From the NCBI GenBank assembly GCA_017656425.1, contig JACDNV010000001.1, forward strand, positions 266,132-330,131: 64,000 bases of DNA. Reading direction: 5' to 3'. Under the pieces are notes generated by a model that was not told the DNA's origin, did not search any database, and saw nothing but the letters and a program-made list of their open reading frames with translations. This document shows positions 39,543 to 49,647 of the stretch, in pieces. Each line of letters starts with the position of its first letter. Position 1 is the first letter of the stretch. The stretch comes from Candidatus Neomarinimicrobiota bacterium (lineage in GTDB: Bacteria; Fidelibacterota; UBA2242; B5-G15). The position numbers and the translations under genes were made by a program.

Positions 39543-41750
39543 TCACTCCCCCTGATCTGACATTAATTTTATTATAAATTCCCTCACCTCTTTATAATCT
39601 CTTAATCTAAACTTGGCACTGGTAGAGCCAAAGCCTACCTTTATAGTTATTCCATCGTCGGATAGAGACCGAAACATATCCTCATCTGTCCAATCATCAC
39701 CGATAGCAAGTATGAAATCACTATCTATTTCTTTGAGCCACTCTCTTACTGCTCGTCCTTTTCCAATTTCCGAATTCTTAATCTCTACAACCTTATTCCC
39801 CTCAAGCACCTGCAGGTTTGTTCCAGCGATCATATATGACAGGTTTTCCACAAGATCCCTCGCTCTTATATATCCCAAATCGGAATTCACACCCCTATAA
39901 TGCCAGACCAAAGAAAATTCCTTCTCCTCTATGGATGACCCCGGTGTCTTGTCAACATAATATTCCATTACAGATCTTATCTCATCCTTCCAGCTATTAT
40001 CTACATCCTCCAGTTTATACCATGAGCCACTTTTTTTCTTAAACCACGCGCCATGTTCTCCCGTAAGATTTACACCGATATCACTAAACCATTCATCCAT
40101 TGTTTCTCTATCTCTACCACTTATTAAAACCACCTCGTTTTCCCTACTCAAATCTTTCAGTACCCTGATAAGTTCAGAATCAGGGCGAGCTTCTTTTACT
40201 CTTCTGAAAAAAGGAATAAGGGTACCATCATAATCAAGGAAAAATAACCTTCTGTTGGCATTATCATACATTTCTTTTATCTTTGTAAAAACCGTCTCAC
40301 TAATAACGTCCGAAACCGCTTCTTCCTGCTCTGCTTTAACTCTTTTCAAACTATCTAGAAAGTCTTCTACCCATCTGTAAACATCATATCTTTTCAATTT
40401 ATTAAACATCAATGATACTCTGTCCCTAGCTTCACTAATCGGCATTTCCATGGATTTCTTAATCGCACTTACAAGCTCATCCATATTATTGGGATTTACA
40501 ATGATTGCCTCCGACAACTCTATAGCCGACCCAGCCATTTCGCTTAAAACTAACACCCCTGCATCAGGATATTTAGTTGAAATAAACTCTTTTGATACAA
40601 GGTTCATACCATCTCTGAATGGGGTTACGATCGCTACATCAGAAATTTTATAAAAAGCTATTAATTCTTCTTGCCTAAAACTTCTGTAGAAATATTCTAT
40701 CGGCAGCCAATCTATTGAACGATATTTAGAGTTTATTCTGCTAACATGTCTATCTAACTCATCTTTTAATTTTCCATAATATTCTACCTTCCACCTTGAT
40801 GGTACCACAATCATAAGCAATGTAACTTTTCCTCTGTATTCTGGATATTTATCCAGAAACCTTTCAAAAGCTAAAACCTTCTGTACAATCCCTTTTGTAT
40901 AATCAAGCCTATCAACTGACAATATAACTTTCTTATCACCATATCTATTTCTCAATGATCCAACTTTTTGCTTAATAAAAATATCATTAGATGACTCATT
41001 AAATCTATCAACATCAATACCAAGCGGAAACGTATCGGCTTTTATAACTCTATTTATTACCAGCAATTCATTAAAAAAATGCTCAACTCCAAGTATGTGC
41101 TTAATAGAACTTAAAAAATGTCTCAAGTAATCATAGGTATGGAAGCCAATCAAATCAGCACCTATTAATCCCTGCAAAATTTCCTCCCTCCAGGGTAACA
41201 GTCTAAAAATTTCATAGGAGGGAAATGGTATATGCAGAAAAAACCCAATACTGGCATCAGGTATTTTCTGACGCAACAAACCCGGCAATAACATCAAATG
41301 GTAATCTTGAATCCATATAATTGAACCTTCAGTATAAATTTCTAAAACAGTATCAAGAAATCTATCATTTACCTTCTTATAGTACTCCCAAGATTTCTTA
41401 TTGTATTCTGCATGCTCTATAAAGTAATGAAACAAAGGCCATATTGCTTTATTACTGAAACCCTCATAATACCACTTATACTCGCTCTTTGTAAGAAAAA
41501 GCGGGAACATATTTTTCTCCCTTAGCAGTCTAATTATAGATGTTCGCACCGGTCCTTTTATATCAAACATTCCGGGCCAGCCAACCCAGATACTTTCGTA
41601 TCTGCCAGCTAAAGACCTTAATCCACTTGCGAGACCACCTGGAGAAGGTTTTACATCTATTTTACCCTTCCTATAAGATATGGTAACAGGTAATCTATTT
41701 GAAACAATAATCAGTTTATTATCACTTTCCTTCGTCTTTAGCTTTTTCAT
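39543..41750 (-). CDS. trehalose-6-phosphate synthase/phosphatase fusion
   Basis: 735 residues, OtsA and OtsB in one chain. Residues about 10-475 are the GT20 synthase: IIVSNRLPVTISYRKGK, SPGGLASGLRSL, WIQDYHLMLLPGLLR, GFHTYDYLRHFL, LSVDRLDYTKGI, TPFRDGMNLVSKEF. Residues about 505-730 are the HAD phosphatase: LFFLDYDGTLIPFF, LISGRDRETMDEW, GEHGAW, IGDDWTDEDMF. Makes trehalose from UDP-glucose and glucose-6-phosphate. The start overlaps the PAS sensor gene by 29 bases. Confidence 0.93.
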   Translation of the reverse strand: MKKLKTKESDNKLIIVSNRLPVTISYRKGKIDVKPSPGGLASGLRSLAGRYESIWVGWPGMFDIKGPVRTSIIRLLREKNMFPLFLTKSEYKWYYEGFSNKAIWPLFHYFIEHAEYNKKSWEYYKKVNDRFLDTVLEIYTEGSIIWIQDYHLMLLPGLLRQKIPDASIGFFLHIPFPSYEIFRLLPWREEILQGLIGADLIGFHTYDYLRHFLSSIKHILGVEHFFNELLVINRVIKADTFPLGIDVDRFNESSNDIFIKQKVGSLRNRYGDKKVILSVDRLDYTKGIVQKVLAFERFLDKYPEYRGKVTLLMIVVPSRWKVEYYGKLKDELDRHVSRINSKYRSIDWLPIEYFYRSFRQEELIAFYKISDVAIVTPFRDGMNLVSKEFISTKYPDAGVLVLSEMAGSAIELSEAIIVNPNNMDELVSAIKKSMEMPISEARDRVSLMFNKLKRYDVYRWVEDFLDSLKRVKAEQEEAVSDVISETVFTKIKEMYDNANRRLFFLDYDGTLIPFFRRVKEARPDSELIRVLKDLSRENEVVLISGRDRETMDEWFSDIGVNLTGEHGAWFKKKSGSWYKLEDVDNSWKDEIRSVMEYYVDKTPGSSIEEKEFSLVWHYRGVNSDLGYIRARDLVENLSYMIAGTNLQVLEGNKVVEIKNSEIGKGRAVREWLKEIDSDFILAIGDDWTDEDMFRSLSDDGITIKVGFGSTSAKFRLRDYKEVREFIIKLMSDQGE

Positions 41751-43683
41751 AGAGTTCCTTATAAATGTCTGAATATAATTTTTTCATGCAATCAGGACAA
41801 ATGCTATGAGTAAAATCCACATCTGTGTTTTCTGATATGTATTTCTCTACATCATTCCAGTAACCTTGATCATCCCTTATCTTTTTGCAATTCGCACAAA
41901 TAGGTAACAGACCAGATAACTCCTTTACCTCCCTTAAAGCTTTACGTAATTTTCTTAGTAACTTTTCTCGCTCATACTCTTCTATCTTATGTTTTAAAGC
42001 AATCGCAATTTGTACAGCCACCTCTTCCAGAGTCCTCACTTCCTTAGACAACTCGCTATTTTTCATATATTCAAAAATTATCATAGCACCGACAATTTTC
42101 CTTTTCACTTTTAATGGTAAACCTATGGCTAATTTTGGTAAATATTCAATATTTTCTATATCTATATCCGACTTTTCTATAACATCTATCATTTGGTTAG
42201 TCGATAAGATTATCATTTTTTCATTTCTCATTACTTCCCTTGATAAAATCTTCAATAGCCTTTTTCCGTAAAATTTTATTGGAACAGTACAATTATAGTA
42301 GGGAATACTTAAATATTTGCCCCTATGATTTATTGTGAAAAATATATTCTCAACATCAACCACCTTTTTCATCGAGGAATGTATCTCTTCTAGAAAATCT
42401 TTAAAAGCCCTCTTAGTGTACACAGCATTCGATATTTCAAAAAACGCGATATTCATATTTTCTGCTTTTACTCTTGCCGAAACGTCCTTGTATATAGCGA
42501 ATCTACCTACAATCTCTCCTTTATCAAAAATTGATACAGCAGAAATAGACACAGGAATCTTCTTACCGTCTCTCCTCTTTCGATACGTATCATAGAAAAT
42601 GTATCCTGTATTGGACATCTTATTAAGCCTCTTGCCTTCTTCTCTTATTTCATCGGGAACCATTACATCATCAATAAACTTACCCCGAACTTCATCCATT
42701 TTCCATCCAAATACTTCCTCAAATCTTTTATTTACCTCAAGAATATAAAAATTTCTATCCATATAGACCATTGGCTCGGGATTATAGAAAAATATCCTTT
42801 CAAACTTTTCCTTTTCCCTTCTTAATTCCTCCTCAATGTTCTTAATCTGAGTGATATCTCTGGAAATTCCAACAAGCCCAATGATATCTCCTTCCCTGTT
42901 AAACATTGGAACCTTTGTAACACTTACCCACCTTTTTTTACCTTCGGTTTCAATTAGCTCTTCCTTTCTTACTATACTTTTGCCTTTCTGAATTACTTCC
43001 TTCTCATCCCTTTCGGATTCTTCCGCAAATTTCCTATCAAAAAAATCATAATCGGTCTTGCCATATGCCTTCTCCGGACTTGATAAACCAAGCCTTTTAG
43101 CATGATAGTCGCTTATTAAAATAAACCGTGACTGTTTATCTTTAAAAAAGATTCCATCGGGAATACTTTTAAGTAAGGTATCCAGCATCTCTTTCTCATA
43201 TTGAGAGAATCCTGTAATTCTATTATCCAGATAAATTCTAAACTTCATTTCCAGAATTCCAGATAAAGTTTCTAATACTGAATCTTCAATAGATTCTTTA
43301 TTAAAGGTAGAAAAAAATATTAAACCATCGTATGATAGACCTGATAGTTTAAAAGTTATACAAAAAACATTGTCCAGTGTATACCCATTTACCTTAACTC
43401 TTCCGACAAGATATTTGCTATCTTTGTGATCTCTATCCTTAAATATATTTTTATAATCATCGGGAGATAATCTCAGAGGACCTCTATATTTTTTATTCCC
43501 ACTTTCATAAATATTGAGAATTACAAGTTTTTTATCAACTTTGTTAACAAATCCAACTCCAATAATATCAATGTAACTACATTCACCCATTATAGACAGT
43601 ATATCTTTGGAAAGGTCTATAATCCTTTTATATCCAGTCACCTCGACCTTTACAATTTTATTTATTATTTCATTTAAATTCAC
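41722..43683 (-). CDS. PAS-PAS-GAF sensor protein with C-terminal Cys4 motif
   Basis: 653 residues, soluble. About residues 1-160 unclassified; PAS at about 170-280 (IPDGIFFKDKQSRFILIS ... LVGISRDIT); second PAS at about 295-405 (PMVYMDRNFYILEVNKRFEEVFGW ... FAIYKDVSARV); GAF-like at about 415-580; coiled coil; then SGLLPICANCKKIRDDQGYW with CxxC and HSICPDCMKKLY with a second CxxC, a tail seen on many PAS proteins and response regulators (from memory). No kinase, cyclase or HTH domain. An output by protein contact or metal/redox sensing is conjecture. Sits between helicase and trehalose genes. Confidence 0.75.
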   Translation of the reverse strand: MNLNEIINKIVKVEVTGYKRIIDLSKDILSIMGECSYIDIIGVGFVNKVDKKLVILNIYESGNKKYRGPLRLSPDDYKNIFKDRDHKDSKYLVGRVKVNGYTLDNVFCITFKLSGLSYDGLIFFSTFNKESIEDSVLETLSGILEMKFRIYLDNRITGFSQYEKEMLDTLLKSIPDGIFFKDKQSRFILISDYHAKRLGLSSPEKAYGKTDYDFFDRKFAEESERDEKEVIQKGKSIVRKEELIETEGKKRWVSVTKVPMFNREGDIIGLVGISRDITQIKNIEEELRREKEKFERIFFYNPEPMVYMDRNFYILEVNKRFEEVFGWKMDEVRGKFIDDVMVPDEIREEGKRLNKMSNTGYIFYDTYRKRRDGKKIPVSISAVSIFDKGEIVGRFAIYKDVSARVKAENMNIAFFEISNAVYTKRAFKDFLEEIHSSMKKVVDVENIFFTINHRGKYLSIPYYNCTVPIKFYGKRLLKILSREVMRNEKMIILSTNQMIDVIEKSDIDIENIEYLPKLAIGLPLKVKRKIVGAMIIFEYMKNSELSKEVRTLEEVAVQIAIALKHKIEEYEREKLLRKLRKALREVKELSGLLPICANCKKIRDDQGYWNDVEKYISENTDVDFTHSICPDCMKKLYSDIYKELYEKAKDEGK

Positions 43684-43702
43684 ATTTTCCTCAAAAAAAT
43701 TT

Positions 43703-46072
43703 TTAACGATTCAAAAGTACTTTGCTCCTTAACAATTTTAGTATTTCCATTGCTATAAACTTTGTATTCCTGCTACCTGTTTCCTCACTGGGACCAACAC
43801 AGACAGGACAGCCAGAAGAGCAAAAACACTCTTCAATCAACTTATAAGTTGTCTCCACAAGCTCATCAAATTTATAATAAAGGTCTTCAGAAAGTCCTAT
43901 CCCGCCGGGATAGTTGTCAAATATAAAAATAGTCGGTTCAAACTTACCTATTTTTTCGGGACTTATTTTCATCTCTGGTCTTGACTCATCAGCCATTGTA
44001 TACACTCCCCTTGAGAAGGGTGTTGACCTTACATACCAATTCGCATTTCTATCACCAATTGCTCGATTCATGTCCTTGGGATCGACCATTATCAAAACGG
44101 AACCTGCATGATGCAACGCATAGGATAAGCCAAGCACCCCACTTATATTTTCACTTTTCGAATAAGGTAAATCATCAAGGAATGACCGTGTCAATGTAAA
44201 CCATAATGCATTGGTCACCATTTCCTGCTCAGGAAGATTTATCTTTCCATATCCAAGATTCTCTGAAGTGTAAAACTTAATCTTTTTAAAACCAACAGCT
44301 TTATTTGTTACAAGAACCTCACCATTTTCCAGAATAACAGAATCAAATTTCTTCGACTCATATATATCAAGAATTCTCACATGAGTATAATCAATAGACA
44401 TTGTGAAGTAATCAGCATTGGATTCCCTTACAAATGCTTTCTTCCCTTCCCAATCCAATTCTTCGACAAAATATTGATTTCCATCAACCATATAAATTGC
44501 ACCTGGATATATTGTTGTCGGTACCGAATAAAAATCCACCTCACCAATCACTTTATCACACTCATCTCTATTAACTACCACAAAGTTTTCATGGGAGATA
44601 CTCCTGATGTTGATATGACTCGCAGGATAATCCTCTGATTCCCAGTACCATCTATCGCCCTGTTTTACCACTTCGCCACTTTTATTCAGCATTCCAAGAA
44701 TAGCCTTTGTATTTTCAATGGATATATTACCGAAGGTTTCACTACCGGAAAAAGGTAGTTCAAAACTTGCACATTTTATATGATCAACCAGTATCATAAC
44801 ATTGTTTGGATTTATCCTTGCACATTCTGGATTCCTGTCAAAAAAGTAACTCGGATTATTTATTATAAACTGATCCACAGGGAAGCTCCTTGCCACAAGA
44901 ATCGCACAGGATAGAGCACCCCTTCTACCTGACCTACCAGCCTGTTGCCAGACTGATGATATATATCCAGGGAAACCAGCAATAATTGACACATCAAGAC
45001 TACCAATATCAATTCCTAGCTCAAGGGCATTTGTCGCAATCACACATTTAATATAGCCCTCTTTCAATCCTCTCTCAATTTCTCTCCTTCTATATGGCAA
45101 ATAGCCCCCTCTGTATCCAGCGATTATCTCTTTGCCTGCTTTATCAGATCTTCCTCTCTCAAAATCATCTTTAAGATATTTTGTTAGAATCTCAACATTT
45201 AGCCTCGATAGAGCAAAAATAATTACTGATATGTTATTATCAATGAATATTCTCGCAAGATTTCTTGTCTGGTGCAAATAATTTGCCCTGATTCCAAGTT
45301 CATTATTGACAATTGGTGGATTATAAAAGATAAAATACTTATCACCAGTTGGAGCTCCACTTTTGTCTATTAGGACAAAATCCTCTTCGGTAAGGTTTTC
45401 TGCATGCTCTTTTGGATTTGTTATTGTTGCCGAGCAGCATATAAATTGTGGATTAGAGCCATAAAACCTACATATTCTCTTTAGTCTCCTGATTACATTT
45501 GTGAAATGAGACCCAAAAACTCCACGATAAATATGCAGTTCGTCTATAACTATAAATTTTAAATTGGTGAACAGTTTAACCCACTTCGTATGATGTGGAA
45601 GTATACCCTGATGCAGCATATCAGGATTCGTTACAATTATGTTCCCACGCTGTCTTATCCTCTGTCTTATATTCTGGGGAGTATCACCGTCGAATGTCTG
45701 AGCATATACATCAATTCCCAACTTATTTATAATATCATTTAATTCAAAAATCTGATCCTGGGATAACGCTTTTGTCGGGAAAATATATAATGCCCTCGAC
45801 TCACTATCTTCAATTATGGAGTTTACCACTGGCATGTTATAACAGAGTGTCTTACCACTTGATGTGGGAGTCTGGATACAGACATTCTTGCCTTCTTTAA
45901 TTAATCTCCATGCTTCAGCCTGATGTGAATAAAGCTTTTCAATACCTCTTTTGATAAGAGCTTCTTTCAAATCTCTGTTCAAATCATCGGGGAAATCAGC
46001 ATAAGAACCATTATTACCAGGTATTAACTTTGTTGCAGTAATACTGGCTTTAAAAGATAAATGATTCCTCAA
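43703..46072 (-). CDS. DEAD/DEAH helicase with DUF1998, MrfA/YprA-like
   Basis: 789 residues as read from TTG 46072. Superfamily 2 motifs: LYSHQAEAWRLIKEGKNVCIQTPTSSGKTL (Q motif and Walker A), IVIDELHIYRGVFGSH (DE-H box), CSATITNPKEHAENL (SAT), ATNALELGIDIGSLD and WQQAGRSGRRG (motifs V, VI). The C-terminal DUF1998 part ends ECFCSSGCPVCVG with four cysteines, as in MrfA. MrfA works in a mitomycin-type DNA repair route in Bacillus. Frame is open further upstream (ILTLEEIIERLRN), which looks like real family sequence but has no standard start, so the true N-terminus is uncertain. Confidence 0.85.
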   Translation of the reverse strand: MRNHLSFKASITATKLIPGNNGSYADFPDDLNRDLKEALIKRGIEKLYSHQAEAWRLIKEGKNVCIQTPTSSGKTLCYNMPVVNSIIEDSESRALYIFPTKALSQDQIFELNDIINKLGIDVYAQTFDGDTPQNIRQRIRQRGNIIVTNPDMLHQGILPHHTKWVKLFTNLKFIVIDELHIYRGVFGSHFTNVIRRLKRICRFYGSNPQFICCSATITNPKEHAENLTEEDFVLIDKSGAPTGDKYFIFYNPPIVNNELGIRANYLHQTRNLARIFIDNNISVIIFALSRLNVEILTKYLKDDFERGRSDKAGKEIIAGYRGGYLPYRRREIERGLKEGYIKCVIATNALELGIDIGSLDVSIIAGFPGYISSVWQQAGRSGRRGALSCAILVARSFPVDQFIINNPSYFFDRNPECARINPNNVMILVDHIKCASFELPFSGSETFGNISIENTKAILGMLNKSGEVVKQGDRWYWESEDYPASHINIRSISHENFVVVNRDECDKVIGEVDFYSVPTTIYPGAIYMVDGNQYFVEELDWEGKKAFVRESNADYFTMSIDYTHVRILDIYESKKFDSVILENGEVLVTNKAVGFKKIKFYTSENLGYGKINLPEQEMVTNALWFTLTRSFLDDLPYSKSENISGVLGLSYALHHAGSVLIMVDPKDMNRAIGDRNANWYVRSTPFSRGVYTMADESRPEMKISPEKIGKFEPTIFIFDNYPGGIGLSEDLYYKFDELVETTYKLIEECFCSSGCPVCVGPSEETGSRNTKFIAMEILKLLRSKVLLNR

Positions 46073-46107
46073 ACGCTCTATAATTTCTTCCAGCGTCAGG
46101 ATGGAAT

Positions 46108-46737
46108 TTATTGAGTTTTCCTTGTTAATCCTATTACCTCTTTTTGTTGTAAATACCTTTCAAGACTTTCTGGATTATCAAAAAGATATGTGTGAAATCC
46201 AATTTTCTCTGCAGGTAAAAGATTAGCTTGCAGATCATCTATAAATATAATTTCATTTGCCTTTGCTTTTAGCTTACTCATTACAGATGTGTAAATTCTC
46301 TTATCAGGTTTTACATATCCAAAATCATAGGAAAAAAACAGATAATCAAAATACCCGAATATATCATAATTTTTATTTATCGATTCAATATGAAGTGGAT
46401 TCGTATTTGATAATATACCCTTCTTTATATTCCTATCGATTTTCTTCACAAGCTCTATCATTTGCTCATTTAATTTAAAACAGCTCGCCCAGATTTCTAT
46501 AAGCTCTTCTTTATTTACCTCATTTGTAAGATTAAAACGCCTCTTCAATCCTGCAACATAGTCTTCTATGGCAATCTTTCCCTTCTCAAAATTTTTTTCC
46601 AGATTAGATTCAGGAAAATCTAAGAGCTTCTCTACAGGTTCACCAGTAATGTCAGAAAAAATCCTGAGAGCTTCTTCCTTGTCAACATTTACTATTACAT
46701 TGCCAAGATCAAAAAGGACAAACTTTATATAAGACAT
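46108..46737 (-). CDS. HAD-family hydrolase, YihX-like
   Basis: 209 residues. Motif I VLFDLGNVIVNVD, motif II ILSNTNPLH, motif III YVKPDKRIY, motif IV IIFIDDLQANLLPAEKIG. The DLGNV start and FDD/IDD end are those of YihX-type sugar-phosphate phosphatases. In tight register with asparaginase (12-base gap). Substrate unknown. Confidence 0.8.
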   Translation of the reverse strand: MSYIKFVLFDLGNVIVNVDKEEALRIFSDITGEPVEKLLDFPESNLEKNFEKGKIAIEDYVAGLKRRFNLTNEVNKEELIEIWASCFKLNEQMIELVKKIDRNIKKGILSNTNPLHIESINKNYDIFGYFDYLFFSYDFGYVKPDKRIYTSVMSKLKAKANEIIFIDDLQANLLPAEKIGFHTYLFDNPESLERYLQQKEVIGLTRKTQ

Positions 46738-46749
46738 TATTAATAAACT

Positions 46750-47742
46750 TCAGCTACCTGTTTCAGATACAATTTCTGTTTCTACTCTTCCATACTCTAT
46801 ACCAGCGTGATTCTTAAGAACAGGGTTTTCGTATTTTTCGAGTTTGGTCAAGATGGTCTCACCAATCAGCTTCAAATGTTTTAAAATCTGGATGATAACA
46901 TACGCAGGGACTTCCCTATTACCACTCAAGGACTTTACAGCTGCTCCATAATATTTCCCATCTTCACCTTTTAACCCAATAGCTCCTATACCATCATCTC
47001 CCGTCTTTGATACACCCTTACCACCAGTAGCGATTATAAATTCTGTATCAAATCTATTTCTCCCAGCAACATGCTGCGGATTCAATGCCATAGCGGTAAC
47101 CACCTTACGGAGATTTTCATCTTCCTCAGCAATTAATTTCTTATACATAATAGCAAGATTTTTTAATGGTAAAAAATATGTAGGAGAGTTGCAATTATCA
47201 ATAGCAGTGGGAATTTTCTCCATTTCGGAGTAAGTCTGTATTTTCTCAAAAATATTCTTTTGTATCGGATGATTTTCCAGATTATAATTTTCAATTGCGA
47301 CATCCATAGCCTTTGCCATTGCTATCATTCCAATGTGAGTTCCTGAACAGGCATTGTGCACCGTGGTAGGTCTTTTCCCCTGTAATATCAACTGTTCATA
47401 GCTCGACCTATCAATGGGAGGATGAACTCCACACTGTAAATCATCGACAGTTATATCAACTTTCCTCATCATCTCCCTTAATAAATCAACATGAATGACT
47501 TCTCCGTTGTGTGTCGAACACAAAAGAGCAAGTTCCTCATTTGTCAATCCATATTTGTCTACTATACCTGCCTCCAACATTGCTACAGCTTGAAAGGGTT
47601 TTGCAGCAGAACGGATATAGGATGGGAAATTCTGATCACCTGCTGAAAAAATTACCTTGCCATGATCGTTAACTACAACCGCATAGCTAATGTGAAAATT
47701 CTCTATTATATTGCCTCTGAAAAATTTCGTTATCAATCTCAT
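46750..47742 (-). CDS. asparaginase II-family protein
   Basis: 330 residues. Pfam asparaginase_II features: RGNIIENFHISYAVVVNDHGKVIFSAGD, IRSAAKPFQAVAMLEAG, LLCSTHNGEVIHV, HNACSGTHIGMIAMAK, IDNCNSPTYFLPL, GGKGVSKTGDDGIGAIGLKG. The family (as in Rhizobium asparaginase) hydrolyses L-Asn to Asp and ammonia, but most members are untested. Lies 15 bases after the PdxJ-like gene. Confidence 0.85.
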   Translation of the reverse strand: MRLITKFFRGNIIENFHISYAVVVNDHGKVIFSAGDQNFPSYIRSAAKPFQAVAMLEAGIVDKYGLTNEELALLCSTHNGEVIHVDLLREMMRKVDITVDDLQCGVHPPIDRSSYEQLILQGKRPTTVHNACSGTHIGMIAMAKAMDVAIENYNLENHPIQKNIFEKIQTYSEMEKIPTAIDNCNSPTYFLPLKNLAIMYKKLIAEEDENLRKVVTAMALNPQHVAGRNRFDTEFIIATGGKGVSKTGDDGIGAIGLKGEDGKYYGAAVKSLSGNREVPAYVIIQILKHLKLIGETILTKLEKYENPVLKNHAGIEYGRVETEIVSETGS

Positions 47743-47757
47743 GTACCAAATCTCCTT

Positions 47758-48456
47758 TCACTTACCCTCAACTAGAATAATATATTCTTTTAAGACTTCA
47801 GAAAGCCCTTTAAAAATTGCCTCCGCCAATAATATATCATCCAATGAGATAAATTCAAAATCAACAATATTAATTAAAGAATCTATAACACGTCTATTTA
47901 AACCCCCAGATATAGAGACCCTCATACCGTTTTTCTTTGCAACTCTAGCACTATGAGCTATTTGCTCCAGTTTTTTGTTATATTCAATGTGCATCTCTTC
48001 AAGAGCCAATGAATCTGAAGCCAGCTCAATCTCATCACATCCATATTGATAGGCAAATTTTAAAAATTTCAAATCCGGCTGCAGTCTGATAACAAATCCA
48101 ATCTCTTCCCTATTACTGAACTCAGAAGTTACCTCTTTTATTTTTTTTGACGGCAGAAAAACAGATAAATCATCGCTAGATGGATCAATCAGTGTTATTA
48201 CGTCAGGTTTATATTGCAACAGGCGCTGAATTATACCCTTTTCAGGAACAACCCTGACATTTATCCTCGCCTCAGTCATTGACTTGACTGTATCGAGAAA
48301 AAGCTCTATATCATCTACTACATCATAGGAAAAACAGATACCATGAATATTATTCACTTCTAATAGACCTACAATATTATAAATATTAGAAAGCTTAAGC
48401 CTGAAATATTTTTCAAACTTAATAAAAGAATCTAAATTAACTTCTAAATAGGCCAT
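47758..48456 (-). CDS. divergent PdxJ-like TIM-barrel protein
   Basis: 232 residues. Order of elements follows pyridoxine 5'-phosphate synthase: LEVNLDSFIKF near the start, INVRVVPEKGIIQRLLQYKPDVITLIDPSSDD in the middle, CDEIELASDSLALEE, IAHSARVAKKNGMRVSISGGLN (PdxJ: HGLN), and ILLAEAIFKGLSEVLKE (PdxJ: HAIIxxAxFxGLxxAV). Several active-site residues differ: the N-terminal VNIDH reads VNLDS, and HG before LN reads GG. So catalysis as PdxJ is doubtful. In the middle of the long minus-strand cluster. Confidence 0.6.
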   Translation of the reverse strand: MAYLEVNLDSFIKFEKYFRLKLSNIYNIVGLLEVNNIHGICFSYDVVDDIELFLDTVKSMTEARINVRVVPEKGIIQRLLQYKPDVITLIDPSSDDLSVFLPSKKIKEVTSEFSNREEIGFVIRLQPDLKFLKFAYQYGCDEIELASDSLALEEMHIEYNKKLEQIAHSARVAKKNGMRVSISGGLNRRVIDSLINIVDFEFISLDDILLAEAIFKGLSEVLKEYIILVEGK

Positions 48457-48465
48457 TTTATACTC

Positions 48466-49647
48466 TTATTCTACAATTTCAGATGCATATGTTAATATAA
48501 CATCTGAAAAATAATTTTCCTCAATTAATTTTTTGAAAACCTCTAATGTCTCCGCTTTTACATGTCCAATCCCAATAGCTTTTCCCTTTCTCTTAGCTAT
48601 CTCCTTTAACTTATCGAACTTAGCCCTAATTTCGTTTAAATCTGTCTCATTATCAAGAAATACCGATCTTACCGCAGTCTTTACACCATTTTGCCTCATA
48701 ATATCAAAAGCTACACTTTTAGGAGATGTGAGACTATCAATGAAATATAAACCCTTTTCCTTTATATTCAACGCAACAATTCTCATCAACGATGGATCCT
48801 GAGTTGCCAATGATCCCATATGATTATTAATCCCAACTGCTTCGGGCAATTCCATAACAGCCATATTCAATTTTTCATTTACTTCGACAGGGCTCATACC
48901 TGTCCGCAACATAAATTCCTCTTCACCATAATTATATCTGCTATTCGCTTCTATAGCTTCCATTGGCATATGAATTATAACCTCTTTGCCAGCTCTTTTT
49001 GATTCAGCTGATATGATCCTCGAGTATCTATGCCCTGGAATTACCGAAATATTGAATTTCACACCCAATTCAAGAAATTCCTTAACTATATCATTATACC
49101 CATAACCAAAATCATCTATTATTATTGCTATTCTTGGCTTTATCAAAAACTCTTTACTGAAATATCTAATAAGACCGAGATTATCCTTCTTCAGAACCAG
49201 AATATAACCTGTAGGTTTCTTACTATAGCTTACAAAATATACGTATCCCTGATTCTCTCCAATTTGTGATCTTTTATAGATTTCGTATCCATTCCGATTC
49301 AGTATCCTGAAAACGGTTTTTTCCGACTCAATAAGTGATCTGGATTCATCAATCTCATATACCATTGTCCCTTTTGGAAGGGTCACCTTTTTGAATCTCT
49401 TTATATCAACATAATGAAATCCATTCTTAATTAAATCTGACTTTACTTTGAATACAAATCTCCTATAACCCTCAGCCAAAATGTAGCTGTCTGAAGGTTT
49501 TGAAACGGGCATGAAATAATATACGATAAAACCGATAGCAAGAATTATTAATATAAAGATATACCTTAATCTATTTTCGTCCTTTATTTTTTTTAAAACC
49601 TCTCCGTAAGGCTTTTTTAAATACCTAACCCGTTTCTTTTTTTCCAT
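48466..49647 (-). CDS. divergent polysaccharide deacetylase (YibQ/DUF610-like)
   Basis: 393 residues. One membrane helix near residue 30-47 (YIFILIILAIGFIVYYFM) anchors a periplasmic protein. From about residue 170 the YibQ-type domain: RIAIIIDDFGYGYNDI, FNISVIPGHRYSRII, EVIIHMPMEA, AVGINNHMGSLAT, GLYFIDSLTSPKSVAF, KAIGIGHVK. Members are related to NodB-type deacetylases; the sugar substrate is not established. Starts one base after the UPF0280 stop. Confidence 0.8.
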   Translation of the reverse strand: MEKKKRVRYLKKPYGEVLKKIKDENRLRYIFILIILAIGFIVYYFMPVSKPSDSYILAEGYRRFVFKVKSDLIKNGFHYVDIKRFKKVTLPKGTMVYEIDESRSLIESEKTVFRILNRNGYEIYKRSQIGENQGYVYFVSYSKKPTGYILVLKKDNLGLIRYFSKEFLIKPRIAIIIDDFGYGYNDIVKEFLELGVKFNISVIPGHRYSRIISAESKRAGKEVIIHMPMEAIEANSRYNYGEEEFMLRTGMSPVEVNEKLNMAVMELPEAVGINNHMGSLATQDPSLMRIVALNIKEKGLYFIDSLTSPKSVAFDIMRQNGVKTAVRSVFLDNETDLNEIRAKFDKLKEIAKRKGKAIGIGHVKAETLEVFKKLIEENYFSDVILTYASEIVE

